NCBI GenBank assembly: GCA_900239685.1
Contig: OENT01000890.1
Coordinates: 1 to 64,000, forward strand
DNA length: 64,000 nt
From: Rotaria macrura
Taxonomy: Eukaryota > Rotifera > Eurotatoria > Philodinida > Philodinidae
Reading direction: 5' to 3'
The notes beneath the pieces were generated by a model, which saw only the letters and a program-made list of their open reading frames with translations, ran no database searches and had not been told where the DNA came from. Of this stretch, positions 51,679-64,000 are shown in pieces; positions within the stretch are counted from its first letter, which is position 1, and each line of letters begins with the position of its first letter. The position numbers and the translations under genes were made by a program.

Positions 51679-52548
51679 TTACCAAATGAGGGCACTACTT
51701 TGCAATACGGCGAATATGATTGTAAAGAAATAACTTCGAACCTAGAATAAAGAGAAATCATTGTGCATGATAGTTGCAAGTACAATAACAAAAGAAGATA
51801 CATTAAGATCTATAAGATTTTTCTCGGAAAATTTTGTCTTTTTTTGCTCGTTCAAATACTTCTCGTTTTCCCACGATACAATGAATGAATATACTGAAAA
51901 TATATTTACCCAAACAGAATAATAAATTGTGCCAATAAGTGTAACTATATAAGTAATAGAAAATGGTAAACGTTCAACATTTGTTAAATGCTTTAAATGA
52001 TTCATCGGGCCCCATAACATCGAAAAACTGAAATATGAATTAAGAACATGATGCATCAAACGAAAAATTAAAGAATTTTCTTCAACCTTGAAAGAAAGAA
52101 TAAACTACCGAATGAGAAAAGAAGTGCAAATTTTCTCGCTTTGAATACTATAACAGGAATGTAGAATGTTGCCAACGTCATGCATAGTAGACCCATAGCA
52201 AGGCAGATCATAAAACCCATGATACGTTGTTTACGAGTCTAAATAATAATTTATTTTTAATGAACAATAATCGATTGAAGGAAGCATTGATCCTACCATG
52301 GATGGTAAAATTGGATCATTATCACCTGTTTGTAATAACACTTGTATATCATCATTATTCGATGGTACTCCTTCATTATTCGAATTGGAACGTTTAAGGA
52401 AAAAATTTTGTACACGAGTTAAGTTTATTTGGAATATATTTCGTGATGATGACTGTTCGTTTTCATGGTTATTATCAGTTGCTTGCTGTAAATAACCAGT
52501 TTTTGATTCGTTGACGAAATCTTTCAGTCGAGAAAATTTACTATCCAT
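51679..52548 (-). CDS. SFT2-family vesicle-transport membrane protein, apparently frameshifted
   Basis: Four exons: 52297-52548, 52087-52239, 51910-52027, 51679-51741. The N-terminus (84 residues from the ATG at 52546-52548) is polar. Four hydrophobic segments follow: IMGFMICL...AMGLLCMTLATFYIPVIVF, KFALLFSFGSLFFLSS, LPFSITYIVTLIGTIYYSVW and YFFTIIFAVLQSSALIW. MLWGPMNHLKHL and ERLPFS are typical of SFT2D proteins (SFT2D3-like), which act in endosome-to-Golgi traffic. Exon 2 has one base too many: between ICL and AMG near 52200 the frame shifts by one, since exon 2 is 153 nt while the flanking phases need 152. The last helix ends at a TAA soon after it begins, and TTTATT at 51613-51618 could be the poly(A) signal. 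It is either a decaying gene or carries a sequencing error; I prefer CDS with a defect. Confidence 0.7.
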
Positions 52549-55420
52549 CTAGAAAGTTTCAATGGAATTGTGTTTCGGCTTTTTCTTTCTCTTTTCGTAG
52601 TTTTTAATAATCACTCTAGACAAAAATCACATGCGCTAGCCGACAATGTGAGAAGCATTTAAATTTGCGATTGATCATCTGAAATTCGTTCTTCCTTCGG
52701 AAAGACTTTTGTGAGTTTCCGAATAGTAAAAATTTTATTGAAAAGATAGATATGAGAGAAAAAAGGAACGAACGTGATCAAGAAAAAAAATATGAAGAAA
52801 GCTGAAACTTCATCGACCCATACATACAACAATGATCGTATAGATATGAACGATTGCATTCCATACACATGAAATATGAAACACAAAACATAACTTTCAA
52901 AACATGATATTTTTCCGTAGTTCTTTTTTCAACTGAAAACTAGATATTTAGATTAAAAGGAATGCAAAACATGCACATTTTACAGGTTTCATTTTCGATT
53001 CACCTGATATATTGCAATTAATAGACTTTTCAATGATAGACTAGAATTTGAAGAGAATAAAAATAGAGGCACATTGAAAAGAGAAAATTGACATGAGTAC
53101 TGCTGTGACTGTAAAAATGACTATTTTGATTTTTTTCCAACTCACAATCTGCCAACAGTAGTCTACCGTTCAGAAGAAAACATTGAGAAATAGATAGATA
53201 CATGTATATAAATATATGCGCACACATACAAATACACTGTTCGAAAAAATAAGACAACACCGATTTTTAAAATCACCGAGGAAATACAAGAGAAAAAAAG
53301 AATCAAAAGCAACACTGTACAAACAAAATTAGGTATATCAGTGGAAGAAGTACAATAATCAATAGCGAATATTCTATGTGATTATGTTGACTAGTTCTTT
53401 CATTAAACAGATGATGAAGGATATCGAGCCATCGGTGTTTCATCTTGATAATTGAGACTGAATTCAAGCATCTATAATAAACATAATTTATTATGTTTTG
53501 TGACTCAAGAAAATTCGACACAGCAATCATTTTTTGAAATCCTTAGTTTTCTCTAGAGAATATTAATTCGATTTTTCAAAAATGTCCAAAGACGTTAATA
53601 AACATTCTTTGAGTTACTATCGATCGGCAACATTTCATTGACTGAAAAAATTTATTTTATGAGGAAGTTTTTATAATATTACATCTTTGGATTGTTCTTA
53701 AACTTAAACAATACGGAAGCTGATCTCGATGAAATATTCTAATACTTGAATGATCATGTGATATCGAATTTAATTACGAAAGGATAATCCATCGCACACA
53801 AATATATAGTATGACAGAGAAATTAGTGCTCAATCGTCTATTCTACGTTCAAAAATTCTATAAGCTGTATTGCATGTTGCATGACAGTAAGATTAGTATC
53901 AATATTCTGTTTGACATGACACTCATGAATTTCAAGAATGCAATGAGAAACTAAGAGCAAATTCTCAATACTCGAGCCGGACGATTATTTGTTGCATCAC
54001 TTTGATGAAAACTGAATATTTCAATCTATGCGAAATATTGTATAGAAGCAGAGTACCTCTGTACCAAATCAGTTTTAATCATTGCCAAGATTAGATCCTG
54101 ATGCTTGAGTTTAGTTCGATTCGTGTTATCCTAGCACTCAGTTTATTTGTAATAAATAAAATGTTAGTGCTAAAAGTCATGTAAACAATAGCACTGCTCG
54201 CGTTTGTCATGAGCTTATTTTTTTTGGGAGTTTCTTTACGATTTAAAAATCGAATTGATCTTCGATACACCTAAGTTGACTCGGCATTGAACACACAGAC
54301 CAAACCAATCGATCTTAGTTAAACAATTTGACATAGATGGAATTGTAGGACAATTCTACATGAATAAAATGAATATCGTTTATGTTCATTTCACTTTTTG
54401 CTGATTAATTAGTTGAATTAAAATGTAAAATATTGTCTTCAATTGTTTACGGGTGAGAAATTAACTTATGAAACGTAGGAAACGTAACGAAAGATCTGTG
54501 TTTAATGTTTCTGTCAAGTGTGTAGAAGCAATTTTTTAGTATTAATACGTAACTGTCATTGGTTTTGTTTAGTGTTAATACAGAATCTTCTACGGTTAAA
54601 CATGTTTATTGATTGAAATTGAAAAAAACAATGACAATGTGACAGTTGTACGGGCGGGTTTCAGGCGTCATAAATTTGATTAGCATCGCTATTACGAATT
54701 GGAAAATGGTTGCAGTGTATGGAAACTAAATTAAGCATGTCAAGCAATCAATTAGAAATGATTATTATTCTGATTTGACAAGATTGTATTTCTACAAATG
54801 TCAGCTTTGTTGCCAATCAACTATGTTGCATATAGAACATTTTCCCTTGGTTCGTTTTCAATCCTTACTAGAAATGTTATGCCAAGAATTAAAAATACAT
54901 CTTATTATTTAAAAGTATGTCTCATCTCAAATATCTAATGCAACTTCTTCCGCACGAGAAGATGACCCTGTGGAAAGAAATGATGTTCCGGATGCAATTA
55001 AAGTTTCATATTAATGAATTAGTTTCATACAAACTTTGGACTCTTTTATTGAAGCCCGTCTGCATTCACAGGGTTGTTTTATAATCTCAAAGGTTTAGTT
55101 CGAATATATTTTTCCGTCTTTAAAAAATACTTTGGACATGCTCGAACGTGTTCTTATGAATAGATAATGCTTGTATAACTACATATGAAACATAAAAGAG
55201 AAGAGTCATGTATTTAAGCACAATCAATAGACTATTTTTGAGTTCGACGTTTTTGTTTCAATCCGATGTGCCCTTCGTAAAACCACTGTATAACCTGTAT
55301 TTAAAAATATATTCCATTTCAAGAATGACTAGAAAGTTCATTTCCTTTCTTTTTGTTTTCTGCCCCATTATGATTTCAAAACAAAATCTAATTAAGACAG
55401 AAATACGAGTGGATACGTAC
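52549..55420. other. Intergenic region between the SFT2 and PLC beta genes
   Basis: No gene recognised. The final short exon of the PLC beta gene should lie somewhere in the upper part. One candidate acceptor (CCACAG read on the minus strand, near 55010) is followed by a short open stretch, but I cannot support it. Confidence 0.4.
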
Positions 55421-58400
55421 TTTATCAATTTCAGCTAGAAGCGTCGTTTTTTGAGTTTCATGTGATTTGATTAAATTATCTCTGTCTCGTTCATGTTTCA
55501 TGGTTTGTCTTTTACGTTCTTCAACGAACTTTTTTGTATTATTGGATTTTAATTCACGTACTCGACGATCCAAGTCCGACTTATTTCGTATATTTTTTTC
55601 TGAACCAAGTCGTTTGCTATCTTCGATATTTTGTCGCACTTGACTTAACTCAAGTTCTTTTTTTTCTCTTGAAAACAAACAACATGAAATGAATGAAACT
55701 TCTGTTCAAAAAAAAAGAACTCGTATTTACTTCGTATGTCTTTCAGTTAATTCTTTGATTTGTATTTTTTGTGTTTCATCAAGTAAAAGACGTAATGTTT
55801 CACATTGTTCTTTAGTATGCTGTCGTCGCAGGGTGTTCATTTCTGTTAATTGTCGTTGTACAAGCGATGTCCATTCAACATTTTGTTCATTAATTAAATC
55901 CATTATCTACGACAATGATACACAAGATTGTTTATCTATGTCTTCGTATATTGAAATAATTGTTAAACAACTCACTCGTGAATCATTTTTTACTTCTGTT
56001 GGATTACCACCATTACTAGAAATACATGAAAAAGCTATTAGCATAACTCATAACGGATTGAAATGTGAAACACGATGTAGCTCATCAGACTAATATTGTT
56101 TTTGTACGATTCATTTCTGGAACGTTATATCTTCAACACTCTCGATTATTCAGAGACACGCAACAACCAATTCACACATTATCACGTGATGTTATTCATG
56201 CAGAATAGGATGCGTGATTCGGATAGGAAAAAATGACGAGTAGTATTGTTTGACATGACCTATAATTGTTCCTGGCTAATGTCTGTAATGATCTTTGACT
56301 AATATCTATCTTATTTTATTATGATCCATGATTAGAATTTATGATTGCCTCTGACTGACTTATAGAATGGGCTCTATCTAATTCTTGTCATATTTGGTGA
56401 TAGCCTCGACCAGCGTCTCTTTCACGAGTTATGACAAACGACTGCGATGAACTCATATTAACATCTATCATAAGATCTAACTGACAATTCTAACGAGACT
56501 CAACATTTTACTTTTTTATGCCTACAATAATCGTGTTTGACACATAAATTATTAGCAGTTAAAAGAAGAAGAAGAAAAGAGCTAAATTATTAACTTGAAG
56601 TGTTTATATTAGCATTATTATTGGAAATACCTTTACATTCGATAGTTAAAAGCAATTAATTGGAAAGAATCAACATAGAACGAAAAATATGTTTCAGTTT
56701 AGATGGGGTGTTGAAGTTTTTCAAAAATGTTCATACCTTAGTTCTCTTCGTTGATTACCAACATGGATCAAAGGTGATCGTGTGAGTTTTTCCAATTCAC
56801 TTTTAGCTTTACTCATGACTTTCGATTGTTGTTCACCGAGTACGGCCTGTTCTTTAGAATGTTTCTTTTTCACTAAAGATAATTCTTTCTCTTGCTTATG
56901 TTTTAACTTTGAAAAATTCTTCTGCTCGCATAAATATTCTAATGTTATTGGAACAATGATTTCTATTTGAGTTTTAGATTTAACAGAGGATGATGATGCA
57001 GATACATTTCCATCATTTGTTGATGTTGTATTAACTGAAGTATTACTAGCAGTGGTCATTGTTGATGTTGTCGTATTTTTTGTATCAGCGGGTGGATTAG
57101 GCACAGATGCAGTATCGGTAAGCATACGGTTTCGTCGTAAAGATGTGCTAGTCGATGAAAAATTGCCCTCCGATGATGTATTCGACATTGAATTAAGTAC
57201 TTCTTCGGTTTTTTTCATTAACAATGGTTGATTTAATTGATCAACAAATTCAGTTAAACCATCAGGTACATAAGATTTAAGAATTATTTCACAAAATACT
57301 GTTGGTAAGGACAATGGAAAGTTGCCTTCTGTACGCAATGATATGTGTCGATAACCAGCCTGTAAACCATCTAATGGTAAAACACGTTGCCCAATTAATT
57401 TGCCTGTTTCTTCATAAACAGCGATACGTAGTATAGCTAAATCAGGAAGAACGATCTAGAGGACACAAAATATTTCATAATCGATCAGAGAAGAAATGGC
57501 TTTTCAAAGTACTTTTCGAAATTCAAAAACACTTTCATCATATCTCGGATTGAGTCCATTTGCTGGTATTGTTTTCGTACGATATTCTTTTCGTATTGTA
57601 TCAGCTGGTAACCCGAACATATCGACTTCAACGTACGTACCAATTTTCTTGTCAGATAAAAATTGACCAGATATAACACGAACACTGCAAAATGCAGCTA
57701 TAACACCATCGACAGGACTTTCAGCATACGGGTCAAATGTACGATCAGGTCGACGCATAAAATCTGGTTTCAATAAATAACTGAAAGGAAAATTAGAAAT
57801 GTTCTTTTTTAGTAATACGAACAAAGTTCATTTGCATCCTTATTCGAATTCATGTCATGTCCATATTTTTGCGGTTCATACGATTTTGTCTCGTTTAAAA
57901 GTATTTAAAAGACTTAAAAAACTGATTGTGAACCTCACAATAATCAAACTCAATTGTACGAAATTCAATACGAACAGATTGCACTCCCATTTATTATGAA
58001 AAACAAAAGCAAAAAGAAGATTGTTTCTGCTACTTGTCAACTAACGTGTATATCTAATTGAGTTGAAACGGTTTTTTATACATGAATATGAGGCAGAGTT
58101 CCGAATGTATTATGTCTAACGTTAATTATTTCAACGATGCTTACATAGTACGATGTAATTCTATGCCTTCTCTCAAGATTTCTATATTTTTATTCCAACA
58201 GAACTCCTTTAAAATCAAGCGAAAGATCCGAGTCCCGTTTTTTAATTTCATCAACTTTTTATGATCAAGAACGCACGTGAGAGATTATTCGAAAACGAAT
58301 CCATAATATTTCTAAGTTGTATTTTCTCTATTCCAATCACTCTACTCTGATAGTTTGAATATTTTCTGATGAATTATTCAGAAAATTACGTTGGAAGACA

Positions 58401-61400
58401 GACGGAAGTTACTCATTAGTTAGGAATTAGAGAAAAGTATCTAATTAACTATCTTGACAGAAGATCATTACTTTCAATATACACATAGGCCTCTAAAGGC
58501 CATATTTAATCTATCAACATGTTTTCTACATACGATGAAAATATACGCTAACTAACAAACACTCTTATGTAAACAAAAATTGATTGACTATGATTAAATT
58601 ACATTTTATGTTTGTAACTTGAAAAATAAACGAACATTATTTGATCGATGAATAAATAAAAGATTTCGAATCGAGAAGTCTTCAATGAAAACGAGTCATG
58701 TCTAGTAGTCCACCATGCAATGTTCGAACGATTGTTTCGATTTTTTGTAAAAGAAAAACTGACGTTTATTTTTGGAAAACAATTCCACTTCCTTTCCAAC
58801 GATGAATTTAAAAGCAGTATGTATCACCATCTTTGCAATTAGAACACTTCCTGAAACTTTCGATCTTGAATATAAATTTTCCATATTTTAGAATAAATAT
58901 ATGTGAATGGCTTTTATTTATAATGCAATGAGTATGTCAATGGGATAATATAATTGATCAATCATTTTTCTCTCATTAGTTTTTCAAGCATTCTTCTTTA
59001 TTATCATACATTGCATTTCCTATGGTAATGAGGACAGTTGAGTTGAACTATAATAGTTACTGTTCACCATACTCGATTCTTGATGAAAGACGCGATAGAA
59101 AGTAACTACACTCATGAGATATATAATGATGCTGTTTTCCATCAAAATGAATCATGTTGCAAAACGTGTTGTTTTACTAGAATCATTAGATTGTGGGCAT
59201 ATCTATACATCTATGATTGCATTAGTTTTATTTAAGATGATTGTTTTCGAACAACGATGTAAATAAGGAAAAGGAAAAATAAGAAATGTCGAGAAAATGG
59301 GAAAATTCTAATCAACACGAAGAAGTCTTAATAGTACTAATAGTAAATAGTTCTGTCTCTCGTATTAACCAATGTTATACACAGAATTGTTTCTTCTTCT
59401 GATGAAGAAAACATGATTTCCCATCATGGAAATTCACATGAAGATTTCAGTCAATCGTATCATCTTTCATTACTCCTATAATATCTTTCATTATAATCAT
59501 GTTTTGTTTATTGAATAGGCAATAAACTAATATGAATAGAACATCGACTATTGTAGAATTCCATAGAGTCATATTCATCTGATTCTATACGATACTATTC
59601 AGACAAACTAATATATATATATATATTATCGGAATCATTAAGTACACTTGATCGAGTTAACATAACATATGCTCATGTAATTTAGTTATAGAAATGATTT
59701 TTAAACACATAAAACAAAAGAAAATAGTCAGACCTATTATAAGGTCGTACTTAATTATTGTCAATAAAAACGTTGAAGAATTTGTATAACTGATATTCAA
59801 TTAACAATTCATTCAGATGTGTTAGTATTCGTTCTCTTACATTCACATTATAAATACCATGTGAAAAAACCTAGCTTCTATCAGCTCAATATTATATTTG
59901 AATATATGAAAATAAGAATTTCCGTACGAGACACAACACAATTGAGTACCTAGAAGTTTTATGAATGGTAAATAGACAACACTCATCGAAATTAATCTTT
60001 TCCATTCATTTTTTTTCTTTCTTTCTTTTTTGTCATTATCAATTCTTCTAGTTTCCAATATGAGTAATGGCTCTTGGTCTTATACAATATTAGATAAGAA
60101 TAGCAATCTATGGAAAATCTTAGTAACGCCGTTAACGGACTGTTTGTGGTTCTGTTCTGCTCTTGCTTTTTCCCTTTCGCTCTCTCTCTCTCTCTAATTC
60201 GTGTTTTGTCTCCCTTGACAAATAACAGGAGACAAGTAGAATAGTCGTGTTGTTTTTCATTAATACTCAAAGATATAAACAATAAATAGAAGAAATAAAA
60301 GAAGAATGATGGATATGACCTTCACGTGTAGCTAAAAGAACAGTCGTCTAATCATATAGAAACATGGTTTTGTTTTGAACAGAAAAGATTTTTTCCCTTA
60401 AAAGCAAAAGCAAAGAAAAGCAACAACTACGAACAGATAACTGACCCGCAGTTTCCATTATATTCAAATTTTCCTAAATTTAATTGCATTGGAAGATCAG
60501 GTGTTTGGAAATTTAATGACACCATTTGACATCCTGCATTCCAAAATATTTGTGGCATATAATTTGATGAATCCACACGTCCACCTTTAGGATAGATTCT
60601 TGACATTTGTCGTTTATTATAATTAACGAATTCAATTGGATTTTGTTTCAAATGTTGTAAAGCAACATTTTCAGAAAAGGAGGACATATGATAATGTATA
60701 TTACGTTCTTCAGCTTTGGAAAAACCGGGAAATTTTATAGGTTGTGTATAATTAACACGAGAAGATAGTAGTGGATGAATGTTTGTTGTTGCACCTTTAT
60801 ATTGATAACCATTATAGAGAGCTTCTTCTTCTTCACGAGATAAATTCGATGACCCTTTGATTTTAAAACCTAATTGACTGAATAATGTACGACGACTAAC
60901 ATCATCGCTAGCGTCCACATTTAACTCAGGATGAGCTTCATCATCATCATCACGTAATTTAGCATTATCAGAAAATGCAGCTGGACCATCTTCTCCTTCA
61001 ACGTTTGCTGCCGAATCCATGTCGTTATCATTATTTCCTTCTGTATCTATACCTTTGAGAAATAGGTCGAGTTGTTCTATGGAAAACAGCAAAAAACAAC
61101 TCTTGTAATCATAATAGAAAATAAAACATCTTCAAACAAGTATATACTTTTTTCGATTTCCGGTTTTAATCGTTTATTTTTAATGAGAATTTTACGCTTT
61201 AATAAATTCGGTGACGGTAAAGGCACGCCAGGTTCAAGCTAAAAAAGTGATGTAGAGAAACAACCGAACATTACGTGAGTCTCTTATGAGTTGAACTGAA
61301 TTAGAGAAAAATAGAGAAAAGAAAGAAACAACGTTTACATACTGGATAACTGTCCAATGCTTTTGTTAATAATAAATCACCAAGAATTTCTTCACAATAT

Positions 61401-62980
61401 TTTGCTAATTTAAATTGTTGCGGTTTCGAACAATGATTCTCAAATGAAAGTATAACTGGATAATCGCTGGTTACAAATGCTGTATCTCTTATAGCATAGA
61501 TAACTTCTTTGAAATTAATATCTGAACACATTGCTTTTCCGTGTGTTATGATGGGTTCTGTGTCATTTTTTCCATCCCAGCAGTCCAATTCAATACAACG
61601 ACAGCCAGCTAATAAAACTTGTCGGTACATTTCAACTGAAGAACGACCACCAAATTGTCGCCCTTGCAAATATGTATTATGAGATGAATTTATTAAATAA
61701 TGACATAACGGTTGTTCCATATCGTGATAAACTTCTAGACGATCAAGAAAAACTGGTGCATTTTCATCCGACATCAAGTATCGTGTCAATCCATCGCATG
61801 ATAAATGACCACGATCTCTGTAATTAGCACGTAGTTCATATCGATCTATTATACGTAGTGCACTTTTTGTATCGAAGAATGGAAATAGAATTTCGTTCAA
61901 ACGTGGATCACGTTGAGTTTCATTAAGCCAATCGACAAATTGTTTTGTCGTTATATAATCTTTTCCACCTGATAATTGATCGAATAGTTCAGCTATATCA
62001 GTACGAGGACAAATTTTATGATATAGATCACAAAACTTTTCAAACGTAAAATCAACTGGATCAACTTCATCATTCTAAACGATGAATTTACGAAAAATTC
62101 TGTCATCAAACACGAACACCAGTACAAAGTCATTTAGTTTTACCTTTCCACTCGGTAATCCGAGTTCTTTGAGAATTTCAAAGATACGCTTTTCAGTTCT
62201 ACCTGATGCAAATGTTTTGCTGATACTATATTGAATGAAACAAAATAGTTGTGCAACGAAACAAATTGAATAGATAATTTCTTTCCTTACCTTCGGACAG
62301 GAATCTTCTTGTTAACATTCAACATAAATGATAATTTCATCCAACTGAAAAAAGGACAAATTTTAAAAAATAAAAAGATATGAAATGGCATAAAAAAGGA
62401 TTTTGTTTACTGTTTTCGTAATATGGTTGTCGGACATATATTATTGGCTTTATGATTATGTGTAATTTTTCTTAATCCTTCAATCCATATCTATCATAAC
62501 GAGATAATTAGTCAATTTTAGAAATACTCATTACAATTTAAACATACTTTAGCTGTAGCTGGATCGGCACCTGTTATATTCGTATGGCTTATTTGCACAA
62601 AATCGATTCCACTACAAATCGTAACTGTTCGTTCATCAATGTTACCTCGACCATAAACAAGTGAGTTAGCCATAAGATCCGCACCGATTTTTTGATCAGT
62701 TGGCGCTTAAAATAAGTTAATGGAAAATCAATGATTTCGAAGTCTAAGACAGATTTTCAATACCTTTTCCTGGTCGTATGTCGCTAACTTGTGACAATTC
62801 AATAACTTGTCCATCACGTCCTTCGCTTTGCCAATAAATAAAAAATCCATAGCTATCAACACGAAATAGACAATTCTGTTCCAATGCCCCGATTTCGTCA
62901 TCCCAACGATCAAAGTAATCGCCTTGAAGAAGACGGGCTGGTACTTCAATTTGCCAATCAAAGTTGTATGCTTTCGACAT
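55421..62980 (-). CDS. Phosphoinositide phospholipase C beta (PLCB1/PLCB4-like)
   Basis: Hydrolyses PIP2 to IP3 and diacylglycerol downstream of Gq at the plasma membrane. Thirteen exons: 62764-62980, 62548-62705, 62411-62490, 62291-62344, 62144-62225, 61343-62074, 61148-61238, 60446-61076, 57513-57780, 56737-57455, 55976-56015, 55731-55906, 55421-55667; 1,165 residues in one frame. Order: PH-like N-terminus, EF-hand region (153-300), X domain, acidic linker, Y domain ([20 protein letters not shown]), C2 ([17 protein letters not shown]), then a basic coiled-coil C-terminal domain ([19 protein letters not shown]). Catalytic residues are all present: His329, Glu359, Asp361, His375, Glu409. The X-Y linker has a run of Asp/Glu. 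After EIDK at 55421 the stop-bearing exon was not found; reading through the donor would end at 55388. The family is certain; which vertebrate subtype is closest is not. Confidence 0.93.
57781..60445 (-). other. 2.7-kb intron of the PLC beta gene (between Y and C2 parts)
   Basis: Donor GTCAGT at 60440-60445 (minus strand) and acceptor CAG before 57780. It holds a CT repeat near 60180-60196 and a TA repeat near 59611-59626. No nested gene was seen. Confidence 0.6.
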
Positions 62981-64000
62981 TAATTCAATGTTATTTTAAA
63001 TATACATATCATCGATTCGTAGACTTCGATAACGATGGTTGAATACCATCAATCATTGCTGTTAACAAATCTTAAAGAATAATACTTAATGGATAGAAAA
63101 ATGTTTTTGAAATATCGACAAAAATAAAAATCTCTATGATGTATACTATCATTATTCAATAAAGACAATCAACTGAATTGTCGCATAGATGGTAAATGTT
63201 GTTGATGCTTTTGACGTTTCTCTGGTTGGTTGATTTTAAGTACCATATTTACGTGTTGATGCATCTATTAGCACATGTACAACTGATAGATCATGACATC
63301 TATAATATAACTATTGATTAAATAGTTTCAAACTCATTCAATGGATAGACATAAAAAAGAAACTGTTTTTAAAAGTAAAAATATGATTAACACTGATTTT
63401 GAGAGATACTATAAAAAACATATTATCTGCCGAATAATCAAAAAAGAGAACTTCACGGTTTTCGATAATCTCCTTAACGCTATCAAACGCTACTGTTACT
63501 TTTCTATTTCGAAGACCAAACATTTTCAGAGTGATAAGAATATTACAATGTGTGTACTACTAAAAATAAAAAGACATCAGTTTAAAATAAAGGCCTACAC
63601 ATTCATGTTCCACAATCGAGCATAAATAATATAATCGTTCTACTTTCTTCGTTCGAAAAATACTCGCTGTACTTCTAGAGTATATACCCTATTAAACATG
63701 TCAACATGTTTATCTAATCAACTATGAAAATGTTATCATCGTCTATCTACTTTTCATCAGTCTATTGTTGGTTTATGGGTGTGGTCTAAACAGTAGAGGT
63801 CATTGCAATGATAGATTTCTTCAATGATAGTCGTTATTAGCTAACCTTAACTTCGATCATTGATAGATATGTGAAATGAGGCAGAAGTTGCTCTTTTCAT
63901 GAAGGTTGTATTAATCTTTTGGAGATAGTATAGAAAAAAAAACTAATCAAAAGTATGGGTAATGTTTGATGCATTTTTTACGCGAAAATATGAGCTTTTT
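62981..64000. other. Upstream region of the PLC beta gene
   Basis: Should include the 5' UTR and promoter of the minus-strand gene. The ORFs on both strands around 63338-63625 have no recognisable domain. The window ends here. Confidence 0.4.

Noticed and set aside
63338..63625. ORFs on both strands upstream of PLC beta
   Set aside because: They overlap each other, lack known motifs and lie where a promoter is expected.

Overview
The window is eukaryotic, A/T-rich DNA. Genes have many short introns (about 45-70 bp, GT...AG), with some long introns that carry transposon remnants. Gene content (a vertebrate-HUNK-like kinase, a phospholipase C beta, an SFT2 membrane protein, an FkbM-type methyltransferase fragment) points to a small-intron invertebrate animal. 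A bdelloid rotifer is my best guess, because FkbM-like genes and short hAT-type elements are common there. That assignment is inference, not something the sequence proves. No bacterial operon, CRISPR array, rRNA or convincing tRNA was found.

Layout. (1) 249-27785, plus strand: the 3' part of one very large gene. I could join 38 exons by splice sites and reading frame, giving about 2,551 residues of coiled coil. Its core is a tandem series of exon modules, each starting with a long exon that carries a conserved 'RPDLF...ERLDRL(I/L)S' block. Nearly all these introns are phase 2. One 835-bp exon trio (4930-5764) recurs without visible change at 12139-12973. QT-type motifs (TQT/IQTD) recur about 14 times along the protein. 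(2) 30578-33404, minus strand: a complete 8-exon HUNK-like Ser/Thr kinase of 687 residues, convergent with the first gene. (3) 33405-51678: mostly gene-free DNA with mobile-element remnants. These are a FLYWCH-domain ORF between inverted GGGACGA-rich ends, a TIR element at 39531-40070, a 1,185-bp hAT-like element (45598-46782), a broken FkbM-type methyltransferase gene (46792-47430), and a 503-bp palindrome centred on the single N at 47673. (4) 51679-52548, minus strand: a four-exon SFT2-family gene with an apparent 1-base frameshift and a shortened last membrane helix. (5) 55421-62980, minus strand: a 13-exon phospholipase C beta gene with all catalytic residues; only its last C-terminal codons are not located.

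The genes do not form a pathway cluster. PLC beta (lipid signalling), the kinase, the SFT2 protein (Golgi/endosome traffic) and the giant coiled-coil protein look like ordinary neighbours. The most unusual items are the modular QT-motif coiled-coil gene with its recently copied exon trio, three hAT-like non-autonomous elements with recognisable 8-bp target duplications, and the N-centred palindrome.
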